This document shows, piece by piece, positions 25,521-38,229 of a stretch of 64,000 bases of DNA (its first letter is position 1; every line of letters starts with the position of its first letter). The DNA comes from Synchiropus splendidus (taxonomy: Eukaryota; Chordata; Actinopteri; Syngnathiformes; Callionymidae), in NCBI RefSeq assembly GCF_027744825.2, contig NC_071334.1, forward strand, positions 54,562,937 to 54,626,936. Direction: 5' to 3'. The notes under the pieces are model-generated. The model saw only the letters and a list, made by a program, of their open reading frames with translations. It did not search any database and was not told the DNA's origin. The position numbers and the translations under genes were made by a program.

Positions 25521-26849
25521 GTGAGAATATCAAGTTGCAGTGGGTCACTCTGACTCGACTAACCACAGCGACAGCTCAATAGCTATAAATCTGTGTAAAC
25601 ATGGTCACAGGCTAAAGGCCCATTTATGCTCATCGCTACATACGGCTCCAGATACAGAGGGAGACTTCTGTCCATATTTATTTATTTTTTTCGTCCAGAT
25701 ATCTGTACATTTCCGCAAAGCTTACGTACACAAACCAAATGGAGCACTGGAAATCGTCGGGGTAGTGTTGCCACCTGATACAAAATTCTAATGAGTCTCA
25801 AAGAAGACATAACAATGGCGGAAATTCTCCGTCCTCCAGTTATGTAATATGTTTAATAACCTCACAGATCACCAACTCCGACAACGTTGCCTCCATTTTC
25901 CTCTTTTGTGCCTAAGCTACATTATCAATACTGGAGTTTGTCATGAACTTTGGACTGTGGGCTGCTCCCCCCGGTGGATAGATTCATGAACAGCAATGGC
26001 AATATAAAGAGAGCAGGGAAGTTTGTGATCAGTGTTAGTAACATTGTTTGCTATAAAATTAGATTCAGGATGTACGGCTCAGTTGCCTGTCAGAGACCAG
26101 GAGTCTATTTTTTGGTGGGTTTTCTTCTAGTTATCAGGAGATGCAGTGCAGAGGTAGTTGCTTAACTATATTACCCTTACAGTCTGGCAACCGATACGTT
26201 AAGTGGATAAAAAGGGTAATGACAAATAGCCAAAAAAAGAAAGAAAAAAGTAGATTTCTAACTGATTTTTAATCTCATTCTAAAAAACATTTTTGTGCAT
26301 TTTCAATTTGGATTTAAATGTGTAAACACCCATGTCATTTTCAGATCATTTCAGTATCAGAATTTGGCATTTTAATTTTGTCATACAATTCTTCTTAGGC
26401 AACATTTGCTCAAGTTGTATTCAGTTTTTATTTTTAAATGTATTTTTGTCTCTTAAGAGTAAGCACTGATACAAAGAGAGGATTTTAGGATGCACTCTGC
26501 GACATTATATCCATTGAAATTGAACTGCTGTTATTCATGTTCCACCCCCGGACAACAGCTGTGAATGTGTGGGTGTCAATATATCCCAATGTTCTTCCTG
26601 TGTGAAAATTCACTTGTAAATTTCAAGCAATATCTTTCAAGAAACTACTGTTGTTTCACTGGAAGAGTTACTGCGAACCTTACTGGGTCAAGCTGGGACA
26701 ATGTATGTGCCACTGAGAAAACAAAAAAACGTGTTTTGGAATCAACAAATACTGTACACCAGTGAATATCAATATGATGTGCAAATCGGATATTATTCTC
26801 CACATGACTTTGAAGTCAAATTTGTTGCATCTGATTTGTTCTCCCTCAG

Positions 26850-27019
26850 GAGAGGAAGCGCTGACGATGTACCTGGCTAAAAACCGGCTGGACAGGAAGC
26901 TCGCCAATGCCACTCAAAATGTGGAAGCTCTCCATCAGCTGGCCTCCTCCTACTTCATCGACCGGGACGGCACGATGAAGAAGCTGCACGAGATCCAAAT
27001 TTCGACCAACGCCATCAAG
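26850..27019 (+). CDS. brinp1: brinp1 internal exon B (MACPF region, N-glycosylation site)
   Basis: The acceptor is the pyrimidine-rich tract ending ctccctcag, and the donor is aag|gttggt, a weaker GT site than the GTAAG donors of the other exons. The exon is 170 nt. It enters in phase 1, completing the second Gly of the MACPF signature, and leaves in phase 0 after Lys. It encodes [18 protein letters not shown], then an Asn-Ala-Thr sequon (26906-26914), then [20 protein letters not shown] and [13 protein letters not shown]. The order and spacing match mammalian BRINP1 with conservative changes such as Met-Asp to Leu-Ala and Val to Ile. The glycosylation sequon is shared with mammals, which fits a protein that enters the secretory pathway. 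The splice phase at both ends agrees with exons A and C, so the exon is intact. An ATG-initiated frame begins upstream at 26762 but is only intron read-through. Confidence 0.94.
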
Positions 27020-27189
27020 GTTGGTGCTCACCCAATTATTCAGATGGATAGATGGAGGAGCCTTTCAGTTGTCTGTTTATTTTGGGATTTTGTCTGAAGC
27101 ATCTCTCCCCCCTTGATCATATTTTAGGCATCAGCATCAAGTTTGTTGTTGTTAATTTCAAGCCCGAATGATTTCCAGAATTATTGTGT

Positions 27190-27200
<11 letters not shown>

Positions 27201-27231
<31 letters not shown>

Positions 27232-27236
27232 TTTTT
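27201..27236 (+). repeat. (TA)n plus T tract
   Basis: Eleven TA units followed by a 14-base T run, 180 bp downstream of the exon B donor. Confidence 0.95.
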
Positions 27237-27604
27237 CCTGAGCCCCTGCGATATCACATTTCTCAGCAGCAAATAGATTGTAGAAAAATAACCAACGGTG
27301 CAAAAGCAATTGAAATCCGAACAATCTCATGAAACTTCTGTTAGAAACAATTTGCTGTGCTTTTTCCACGTCGCCAACCTAAAAGAGGAAGTAATGGAAA
27401 TCATCGTCTTGCCTCGAAAATGTCGTTGTTTTGTTCACCATAAATATGAATGAGAAAGGCTGGTAGTTAATTCAGTCTGTAACTCAGGGCAAAAATGTCC
27501 CTTGCTGTTTTGGATTTCTTGCTTCAAGTTGTTATTTATATTTTTATTTATTTACAAATGAATACATTTTTTTTTTAATCTAGCTGTGTGGGACTCCTAC
27601 AGTG

Positions 27605-27837
27605 AAAGTGAGCATACCACCTCGACTGCACTTTATCCTTCGCCTCCTTTGATTTCTGTATGACTGACCCCCCAAAAAATTCTTTTCACTGTCTTTACTC
27701 CCAGCATTTTCACATTTTCCTCCCACCTGCTGGTCGTTCACACATATATACACTTGCAGCATCTCCTACCTGTCTCACTCACTTCGAATCACTACATCAT
27801 CAGCAAACATCACGGTCCGTGAAGACTCCTCCCGAGC
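27605..27837 (-). pseudogene. non-LTR retrotransposon reverse-transcriptase relic
   Basis: On the minus strand a degraded frame reads SSRTVMFADDVVIRSE, then two stops, then YICVNDQQVGGKCENAG and a short KNFLGGQSY block. FADD is the catalytic motif of reverse transcriptase, and the following CVN...GG...(Y/F)LG pattern is what lies downstream in the teleost LINEs I know. At least two in-frame stops in 233 bp show it is inactive. No endonuclease domain and no intact 5' or 3' end is visible, so this is a 5'-truncated or interrupted fragment. Confidence 0.6.
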
Positions 27838-30800
27838 CTTATCTGTTCTGCCTTTGTTTAACTCAATTCTCTCCTTTAACAGTTTTTTTGGATATGAGTT
27901 ATATAATTCAAAGTGCTACATTGCATACTTAAATATAGACAGAAGGATTTATCATAACTTAGGAGTGTTTCTGTTAAATATTTTTGCTGAATAATGTGGT
28001 TAATAAAAACAATACATATTTGCCATGGTTTCCCATTCCAAAATGTGTGAGGTTGCAAAACACCCCTTAACAAACCCGCAGCCTCTGTGCAGCTTCACTT
28101 GCATTTTCACTGAAACTTCAAGTCCGACTTTCCTCCCAATCTGTCATTCCCAGCCTCTTTCCCGTCTTCATTCAAGGAGCACCTTCCTAGCTTTTTGTTG
28201 TGCTGAGTGACAAGTGGATTAAGAAGATATGGCAGATGAGACTTTAGGTTGCAGGAAGTCAACCATGGCAAAATTAAGCAGAAGTGACATCGGGTGCTGA
28301 GTCAGTTTCTTCAGAAAGGAGTGCTGAGTGAACAGAGGAACCATATAGACAGACACACACAACCGCACACGCATCCGAATAAAGGTGACTGGACTGTTTA
28401 TCTCCTCATTTGGAATCACGTCGAGAGGTGATGCAAGGTTTTAATGAGGAAAACATAGATGGCTGGTTGTATCCTGCCATTTATTTTCATGCATTTTATG
28501 CATCCACATACATGTTAGGAATGAAATCATTCTACACAGAAATAGTGGGCCAGTGTCACGCTTTATGAAGCCTCTAGAACCCATTAGATGATATTGTCTG
28601 CTCTATCAGCAACTATTTTGGTGCAACCTCACATCATATTTTTTAACAAAGAGTTCTTAGTGACGAAGCACGAAGCTTCATATCAAATGAAATGTTCTAA
28701 TGCAGTCAGCCGTTTAAGACAGATTTGTTTTATGGGCTCAGATCCCTAAAGTGTGTACAGGTAAGTATCACATTCTGTGTGAAATACAAAGATGTGTGTA
28801 CGTTCTCATGCAGGAGAGAAGTGTTCAAGATATGCCACAGCAAATCAGAGATGAAGGGCTTCTTGGTTTGCAGTAGGGCAAATCTAAAGAGACAAACACA
28901 CAAAGCCAGCGCAAAACTGGAGCGAGGACTGCACTATAATGACATTAGAATCGCTGAATGCAGTATGCACAATAACACATAGAAACTGCACATGACCCCA
29001 GAATGCACTAAATTAAGACACGATTTCTGCAATATGAGCAAAGGCTTTGTCTCTCAGATGAAGTGTGTTAAATATATTTATTAATGTTTTTGCCCCCATG
29101 ATCTGAATTTCCTCAAATTGCCTTTTATATCTTTTTTAAAGCATTATATTTTTGTTGGAAGGAGAATTCAGGTTAATTTATTTATTGGTCAGAGAACATC
29201 AGAAATATAAAAAATGATAAACCCTGATGCACCTCACAGTCAGGGTTTCCATTACATTTGAAGTTGAGCAAAGTCAAAATTTTGCAATAAAAAGAGTTAA
29301 CGGAAATGTCGACAAAAGGTTTGGCTTGTTTAGGAGGGGATTATTCAGACATTTTTTTATCGTGAAATTGATCCCAAAGACCATGTCTGCACGTCTGGTT
29401 TCTGAGGACGCGACTGGTCAACTGTACTAGAGGCTGCAGCGGAGTCTGATTGTGGAACCGAGCGCTCTTCTTCCACAGAAGACGTTCAGTCAAAGCCAGT
29501 TTCTATATGCATTTGTCGCTACCTATTATTAAGAGCACTCAAAGCCAATTCAGTGCATGCAAACATCCCCAGGCACCAGAGCTCACCTGCGCAAAACCCC
29601 TCAAGCACTCCGTCACACTCACAATTTCACCCCAAAATAATACCGACAGAACATCACACTGGCATATTCTGTTGCTATGGAAACACATTCAAAGGGCACA
29701 TAGACTCTCTGGAAATATGAAAAATGCTGTCATTTTGTACAAAGGCAAATGGAAACCCAACTACTGTGCTTGCATGTTACTGTACTGGACTTTGCAACTG
29801 ATATATATTATTAAGAGTATTTCATTCAGAAGTACGTAGATATGCAAAATAGACATAAAGAGCGGCTACTCTCCAAACACAATTTTCCTGATTTACCCAA
29901 ATGTTGAAGCCCTCCTCTCCATGATGCAGTCCTCTTCATGCTCTCTTATTGCTTCACAAGTTCTCCCCCACCTGAGCGAAGCCCATTGTTACATCACAGT
30001 GGGCTTGTGTCTCCAGCACAGCTCTGAATCCACCCACTTCCTTATTAGAACAAGCCGTGCTGGAATGCTGTTGATCATGTGATGAAGCGATATGTGATTC
30101 AAGTCAGTTAGTTGAGCGTACACATTGTTAGGATGTAAACACACGTTCATGATCTCTGATGTACTGTACGCCGGAGCAATGTGGCAGCCATCAAAGGCTG
30201 GCGCAGCTCAGCGTGTTTGGACTGAAGAGGAAGTGGGGCTTTGTGCTGCGAGGAATTTTAACTTCCAGGTCTGCCGTTGCATGGAACGAGATTCCAGCTC
30301 TCGGCAAACGTTTTCAATGGCTGAGGCTTATGCGCGTTTTCTAATATAAATATTTGAAATCATAGCGTTTTATGCAAATAGACACATCCTGCTGTGTTTA
30401 ATAGCAGCCTTAATGTCATTTCACAAGAGACATAAATCAGTACGTTTATTTGCTCTTTAAGGTTTTGACAAAATAATGGATACTGTCAACGCCATTCGAA
30501 AGACATATGTGTGAACAGATGAATTGATCGTAAGTAGCACCTTTCATCACACCAGTTACCAAACTCATCCAACTAGACATGTCTCTGTGTTTAATGATGC
30601 ATCTTTGCTGTTGAATTAGCAGCTGAGAAAAAGCCGCTCCACCGGAGGCCCTGAGGGTTGAGTGGGTGTAATTGCGCCACGATCCCCTGACACTTTGAAC
30701 CAACAATTAGCACCTTATAATATTAAATGTCCAAGTTACTACGGCCTTTCAACCTGATGATCGAGTGTTGTGGTCCAGGCATATAAAGTCAAATTAACTC

Positions 30801-31417
30801 CAGTGAGGGGGGCAGCATCCTCCACCGCTGAGGGAGCCGCTGCGGACGTGGGGATAAAGAGGAGCGTGTATTTGTACTGCATTCAAATACAATTTCACTC
30901 TGCAAACATCATTGGTGTGGACACTTTTAAGTCGTAAAGAGAGGAAAGATAAAAACAGGCAAAAAAAAAAGGCTGAGCTAAAATAAATTATCAAAGGACT
31001 GAGTTGTGTGGCTGTCTTCAATAATGGCCCATCTTATTATCTAAAGCTTCTCATCTCGATCAAAAGCAGAAGACAGGTTGCTCATAGATGGGGAAGTAGA
31101 ATCTAGGAAAAGGAGTCTCCACAGGAAGCATGTATTCTGACTTCTCACTGCCGTTGTGTCCATTTGTATGTGGCAGCTCAGCAGGTAAACTACACTGAGC
31201 TGGGGACGTGTTCGCGGCAGGCAAAGGGTGCTCACAGGAAAATGTGGAATTAATTATTGGGTACACTGGAAAATACTATTGTTGTGTATTGAAATGTGTA
31301 TGTCACGTGATGTAAAAGAAAAAGGCACCCGGATGTAAGTGAGGGTAAACCAGGCAGATGTGATTGTCTGAAGAAAAGAACAAAGACAGTCGAGAACTTT
31401 TGGGCTGAACCATAGAC

Positions 31418-31935
31418 CAGGGGTTCTTCACCTTTTTGATCTTGGGGCCCACGTTTCGCAGAACAAATGGGCCCGGGGCCCCCACTCTTGATTTCATTTG
31501 TGATCAACAGCCATGTTCAATCTACTTACATGGAAACAAACCAAAACCTTTTGAAATGACATGAAACCATGTGATCATCCCAATGATATTTTTTGTCATC
31601 GAAAGCCCAACCAGCAGCAGAACGAGGTGCAAGTCATATGCATAAAATTTACAAAAGAAAAAAAAAAGAAAACTCCAAACTTCAAGAACATGAAATAAAA
31701 ATTAAAATATTGTAAAAAAAAAAAAATACATATATATAAGTCGCTCCAAATAATTTTATTTAAACTCCAAAGAAGACACAAGTAAAGTGTAAATTAAAAT
31801 AATTCCATAAAATGATCAAATTAATTTTCAAAACTGCGTCAATGGGTGCTTCTCCATAGTTGTTAACTGTCACAGATTTGCAGCTGTCAAGTCAAGTCAG
31901 TGACACACTACTGCCACCATACGTGGCTCATGTAT
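31418..31935 (+). mobile_element. hAT-like DNA transposon relic
   Basis: The left end CCAGGGGTTCTTCACCTTTT, then TGATCTTGGGGCCCAC, has the CAGGGGTTCTTAACC form typical of hAT/Charlie-type termini. The following AT-rich body, including GTGATCATCCCAATGATATT, continues to about 31935 in a way I associate with a teleost repeat. No matching inverted right terminus and no target duplication were found, so the right edge is approximate. Confidence 0.45.
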
Positions 31936-34625
31936 TAGAACTGAGCGTCTCGAAGAGCATGACATCGGGGTATTCACTGATGTGGGTGGAAAATAAAGCA
32001 TATTGATTTTTACTAAAGATTCGAAGATCACATCTCAATCGTATTGAGACGTATTCGGTTGTGAATCTTGAAACATAGATGAAATGAGTTCATGTTTGGA
32101 GAAGTTTAATTAAAAAGAAATGACAAAGCTTGATCACTTGTCTTAAACTATTACAATTGAAAAATGTATTTCTACAAATGTGTCATTTTCCAAGCACAAA
32201 GTAACTGCATAACTATCATGGTAATATTAGTATGATGGTGTTCACTGGACAGCAAACTTCATTTCTGTCCCTATTTCAACACTTTCTGAAAATGTAAATG
32301 TAAGCAGGCGACACATTACATAGTCACACAAAGGTCGAAGGTCAATTTCCGTTCATTAAGATTCTCAATTGATCTTTTTCAGCCTCTATATTGTGACAAT
32401 ATTTGAGCTACTGTCATTAGGAGTGGAAAGAAAGCAACGAGCGAGTGTCTCTTCCATGAATGAAAACATTACATGACATCCAGTCATGAATCTTAAAATG
32501 TAAAATAAAGTAGTTCATATTTAAATGAACCAGTTTATGAACACGTTTAATGGAAAATAGAACTGGACAACACATTGCCACAGATGTTTCTGTCGTTTCC
32601 GAAGCTCTTACCACAAAATAACTGGATTTCTATCATGAATTAACATAATAATGTAGTCCATCGCACAACAAAATTGAATTGTCTGTTGCGTGTCCCATCA
32701 ACTCTTTCTGAAAATGTACATACATTTTGGAGTTACTTTGCCAACAGATAAATGCAGTCGACACGTCAGGTGACACGACGCGTCAGGTGGAAGTAATTAC
32801 AGTCACAGTTGTGTGGATTTTCCCCCGATAACTCAATTTAACAGCAGAGATTAACAGAAAACATTGATGGGGAATGCGCTACATTTGTGGTGAATAAATA
32901 GTCATGCGCCTGAATAATGTTCCGACTTCCCTTGGTCAGCAGCATTATTTGCCTATTTTCAGTCGTGTGTCCAGCAGTGAAAGTGCAGAGAAAGCAAAGT
33001 CCAGCAGGAAGAGCAGATCTATAAACACTGAGAACAAGGGCTTTGCTCCTCTAATATTGATTCAGCGTGACTGTGAGAGCTGCTTTGGAGAGCAAACTTA
33101 CAATCAGAGGGAACATCACATGTCGATACAGCTGAAATGTCGGAGACGTCGGCTGTCTCCAAGTAGGCAGCTTTGAGGTCTCGAGGACGCCGGTCGATCT
33201 AAATAGATATTTTCTCCTTCTTACTCTAAATTATTTATACTTTAACTACCCTTATTTGGCCTCTCCATTCCCCCACTGTTTCATATTCCACCATTATCAA
33301 ACAAAAGGTTGATCAGCATCAATGGAACTGCTGGAACATGGTCATATTTGTCTCCGTTTTCACGCATTAAAATGCAACAGAGGTCAGTCTGTGCTTAATT
33401 CTAAATCAAGATATGATTTGTGACTATGTTTTGTAGTATTTTTTGTGGTTTGCCGTGTTGTTTAGCCTCACCCACAGTGCAAACCATCAGAGTCGATGTT
33501 TATTCATATGGTTTTTAATAGATAAGTTGAATAATTGCTGGGAACTTCCGGGCTGCCAAGTGAACCAGCAGCACCTCGGCGTGCGACAACTGTAGGCGGA
33601 TAATACAAAACAACCTGCTAAGTTTTACATGTTTGACTATTTGTACTGTGCAGGAAAATAATTCTGAGCACTCTCTTGGTCGACTATTCAAATGAGCCAG
33701 TGAGAAGTGCAGACTTCTGTCTTCATTACACCCAGCAGTAATCAATCTGCGATAAATCAAAGTGTCCAAGTGAGAACATTGGAACAGCTGGGAGTGCAGA
33801 CAGAGTGTGTACGTGTCTGGCCAGATTATATCCAATTGCTCGCTCTAAATGTGGGGACTGATGGTGTACGTGCACAAAGTCTGGCTGGATTTATCAAAGC
33901 TTTCATCCTTCATTCCCCTCGCTGTCTCCCGGAGCTCTCGCAGCGCTTAAGAGCTTTCACCTACATGTGAACGCTCATCAAAACCAGGCTACATTCCCAC
34001 CGAACCGCTGCCCGCACCATTAGTTGGAGCTTGTTTTTTACAAGTCGCTCCAACGTTTCCTGGAATACACCTAAATAAATGGTGAAAAAAGAAAACAAAA
34101 TCCGTCTGTCAGTTTGATTTCTCAAATTTTCAAATTCATTTCATCACATTCTCGGTTGAAATTTTTCAGCAACTCACACAAGATTGTTTTAGAGACTCAT
34201 GGTCAAGAATCAGCAATGATATTTCTACTCATCTTTTTTTGTCTTCATATGCATTTACTTAAAGCATTGCCTTTTCTATGGTCGCTATGTTTTTTTTTTT
34301 TTTTGCTTTTTTTTTTTTTTTTAACGCACTGGAACAAAGTGGCAAAGTGGAACCAGCATTGCATATCGATGATCGCGAGTAATGTTTAAGAAAATGTACT
34401 GCTGTCTGTGCTGTGCGTGACAATGGCGTTTCCACTAAATCAAACGTTTGGTTCAAAATGAGTAACCGGGCTTAAGACAACTCACAAAACAATTAAGTCA
34501 ACTCACGACCCCTGGCGTATGCGCTAACAAAGATGGAGTGGTCTGACAGAGATGTCCGCCAAGAGACGTGTTTTACTGAAGGCGTATGGGGCATGAACAT
34601 GCCATGGCCCCTGCAGAAATTGTTA

Positions 34626-34822
34626 TCATCTATCTATCTATCTATCTGTCTATCTATCTTTCTGTCTGTCTGTCTGTCTATCCGTCCGTCTGTCCGTCCG
34701 TCCGTCTGTCCGTCCGTCTGTCCGTCCGTCCGTCCGTCCGTCCATCTATCTATCTATCTATCCATCCATCCATCCATCATCCATCCAACCATCCATCCAT
34801 CTATCTATCTATCTATCTATCG

Positions 34823-34858
<36 letters not shown>

Positions 34859-34860
34859 CT
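34626..34860 (+). repeat. compound tetranucleotide satellite (CTAT/CCGT/CATC)
   Basis: A 235-bp array in which CTAT units give way to CTGT and CCGT units, then back through CTAT and CATC to CTAT. The internal CCGT block is roughly symmetrical between flanking CTAT blocks. Long open frames here encode only Ser-Ile-Tyr-Leu or Ser-Val-Arg-Pro repeats. Confidence 0.97.
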
Positions 34861-36819
34861 CTCAAACGCATTTGAAAGCAATGTAGTACATATTTCAGGC
34901 CTGTAGTTGATTCTGTAATGCTCTAACCGCATACTAAGAATATGGTATGACACATGCATATGTAGCTTACTCATAAGTGTCAGCATAGTATCTGTACAAA
35001 TCAAATGTGGTGGTCGTTGATGATCCATCAACAGCAAAGGGTGCAATATACTGTACGTATGTATATATATATTTGAATTCCATAAATGCCTGTTAGATTG
35101 TACGTCAAGAAACTAACCATATTCAACATGTTTTTGAGACTGGTTTCTCTGTGGATGGGCTTCAACGGTGATGTCTGCAGGACCGCTGTGATCGTGTGCT
35201 GCACATTATAATAAAAGACTAGGTTAAGACATTGAGTTAATATTTGCAATAAACTGTACAGTTGTTACAAAATACAGTCGATTGTTGTCAACTGTTGACA
35301 GCCAGGATGTGATAACGGTGTGATGTATTCCATTTGAAGTCTGATTTATACTTGTACTAGGGTGTGCAAATCCAGCATTTTCAAATGTATTATTCACTCT
35401 GGAACCTGGATTCGGTGACTAAAGCATAGTATTTCAGTTTTATGTTTGGTTCAGCTGAAGGAAATTTTGTGCCATCATTCATCCAGCTGGTGACATCATC
35501 TAGACCCATTAGAACTAGAGCCATGCCCTCAGAATTCCTCACTTCACCACCAACAGCAGCCTGGTGCAACAAAGGAGGCTGATATGAAAGTAAGCATATG
35601 ATGGCAGACATCATACGGCGATGTTCTGCAGTGCAGGCCCTTGTTATGCTACAGATAAAGATGCTATCTTATCTTTGAAAGAAGAAAACACAAGAGATCA
35701 CATCAAGTTGGCCTGAGGTTGGCTCAAAATGAGATCACACAACACTGTGTTCCATATCACCCATGAATATATCACAACTTTTATATTATAACGGAGAGAA
35801 TAATATCAAAGCTAATATTCACCCTGGAGGTGGTGTCCATTTTTTATAGTTTCATGAATCACATTACTCTGGTAGCTCATGTAGCGCTGGTTTGCATGAG
35901 CACAAATGCTACCTTTGCCGTGCAAAATCTGGCGCCGTGGAAAGTAAATCAAATGATAATTCTCGTATCCTGCCTCACATCGTGGGGTTCTGAAACAAAA
36001 TAATGCAAAATACACGGACAAGACACTTCCCACTGTGAACAATATCGTCTCTTGCTGATAGATATAAATGACATCAGGTTGCTTGTCTTTGCCTGGGTGC
36101 ACCTGATGGCTCACAGCAAGGACTCCAGTTTGGAAGAAGAAGGAGGAGAAAAAGCAGATATCCTATCGAGTGTGCTTGATGGAAATGCAATACTAACTCG
36201 GCACTCTCCCAAAGTGGTGATCCATGATCCGATCTGAATGGAAATTAGCTTCCAATAACCCCGGTAGTGTGTAGTACGATTAAAATGATGTTTTTGAAAT
36301 TAAAATGGAAGTGACTCTCCGGTGAGGCTCTATCTTGAGATTCCCTATAATTAAATGTTGAAAATTGATCGCCGTGACCTTTCGTGGATACTTATTGGGA
36401 CCCCCTTGGTAGCACTGCCATTTGCATCCTGGGGACGAATCACATTTCAACAGTGAGGGACATACAAAGTAATGAGGTAAAGACGGGGCCGTGACTGGGC
36501 ATTATGTTCAGAGTCAATCCAGACTTATCCTCCACCTAAATTCATGATAGCAATGCTAACAGCAAAGCCCACGCAAAACCATCGAGAGACTAGCTGATAT
36601 ATATGAAAACAATATGTTGAATACTATTGCTAGGACTAGTAGTACGGAGGGATCTCCTCCAACTGATAAATGACTTTATGTGAATGAAACTCAATGGGAC
36701 CTTGGGCGGTTCAACATTGCTTCAGTATTACAGAATTACAGTATCACTTCAACAATTTGGGTTTGAATTCTCACGATTATGATTGAAAATTGAATGAATT
36801 ATCTTTACTTCATACACTG

Positions 36820-36898
36820 CAGGGGTTGGACAAAATAATGGAAACACCTTACAGCTACAAAAGCTTTAAGGTGTTTCCATTATTTTGCCCAACCCCTG
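36820..36898. mobile_element. 79-bp palindromic Tc1/mariner-type miniature element
   Basis: The left arm CAGGGGTTGGACAAAATAAT continues with GGAAACACCTTA. The right arm is its reverse complement with one mismatch (GGGC for GGAC), giving arms of 32 bp around a 15-base centre. This is the terminal sequence of a Tc1/mariner-like family I recognise from fish. TA dinucleotides lie 5-6 bases outside each arm (36813 and 36903), so the true inverted repeat may extend there imperfectly. There is no internal coding sequence. Transcribed within the brinp1 intron, it would fold into a hairpin. Confidence 0.75.
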
Positions 36899-38158
36899 TG
36901 GATATTCACCACATTTAATGGACAATTAATAAACTCAAGACATGAAAGCAGTTCAGTATAGAATATCACCCTCATCTGTCTTGAGTGATGTAGGAAAATG
37001 AAGTCATTTTCAGCCACTAAAGTTAGTGATATCTGCACCAAGACTAAGGACAGGCAGCAACCTAAAATTGTGAGCGAGGAGGCAACAGGGTTTATGCTCT
37101 CTGCATTGTTCTGACTCTGAAGTCAATGAAGAATTATTTTGTGTTGAACACTGGTTTAATGAGAGGCATCGCTCCGTTTTGTGTGTCCCTCAAAAAAGCG
37201 TCAGCCTCGGATGAGAATTTCTCAGGACTAAATCTGAATCCTGTCATCAATGTGGTGGACAATGTATGTTCTACACATGCTCGAGACATGTTACAGTTGT
37301 GGGCGGGCTGTCAATCCCAATGTGCCGTCATATCATTTGGTGCTCTTCTTTATGTGTGGTGAGAGGGGAGAAACGATGAAAGCAATGACTTCCAACCTGA
37401 GCAACACTATCATGTGAAACTGATAGTATGACGTACAGGAATATTGCTACATTTTAGTAACCGTGTGTGTATCAGAAACAATGCTATTTATCGTGGAGTC
37501 GTCATATAAATGTCAAATGTAATTACAATGTATTAGAGGAGATTGAAACGAAATTTTAAAAAATCAGTTTAATTCATCATTAGCATTGGAATCCAGAATA
37601 CGTGGGACACAAATACAACTTCTGAAAGCATGTACTGTACATTCGTCAAAGCATGAGGCATTCAACTTGAATCCCTCTGAAGGTGACTCTCGGCTACACC
37701 AGGTTTGACAGCACTGTTCCATTCACACATTTCCTGATGATTCTGCATTTGCTTTCTTTAGATTGCATAATCCACACCACCATCCCAGCTGTGCAGACCA
37801 GTTATATGAGCCTCATGCCAGATAATGGAAATTTAATGTGTACACAACGTGACCCAGATTTTAGGTCATTGAGATTGCAGAGTTCGGGAGCGTTTAATAT
37901 CTAATTTGCATTCGCCAGAAGCAAGTATCACATATTTGATCTGCCGCGTTGCTTGAGTTACACATTGAGGGTGACGGGGTTAAAATTAGAAACGCTCCAA
38001 AGTTCACTGTTTCCTCTTTATTAGTTAGCCTGCTAAATCCAACTGTGTGTTTGGTTCAGATGAATTTAAACAATCTAAATCGTTCCCTCATTGTCAGGTG
38101 GTTCAAATAAGCATCAAACTGAGGTCCACAATATCACTGAGGGAGTGCTAAATCGGGG

Positions 38159-38161
<3 letters not shown>

Positions 38162-38226
<65 letters not shown>
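38162..38226 (+). repeat. (GT)n(TA)n dinucleotide microsatellite
   Basis: About 13 GT units run directly into about 19 TA units. Alternating purine-pyrimidine DNA of this length can adopt Z-DNA or cruciform form. Confidence 0.97.

Positions 38227-38229
<3 letters not shown>

Larger units (their letters stand above)
15470..26849 (+). other. brinp1: brinp1 intron between exons A and B (11,380 bp)
   Basis: Phase-1 intron beginning GTAAGT and ending CTCAG. Besides the A run at 15616-15636, it holds an inverted-repeat fragment (16468-16598), an (AT)n tract at 17707-17720, a purine-rich block with a long GA microsatellite (18125-18798), a TTA microsatellite (24021-24073) with neighbouring AAT and ACT triplets, and a LINE-like 3' end (24652-24853). 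An AT-rich, repeat-poor stretch at about 25240-25520 might be a regulatory element. I see nothing nameable in 18850-23950 apart from scattered triplet repeats around 21240-21310 and 21600-21660. Confidence 0.9.

Noticed and set aside
34533..34906. Overlapping 106-117-codon frames of Ser-Ile-Tyr-Leu and Arg-Pro-Ser-Val repeats
   Set aside because: They are translations of the tetranucleotide satellite, which is open in several frames because its unit lacks stop codons.
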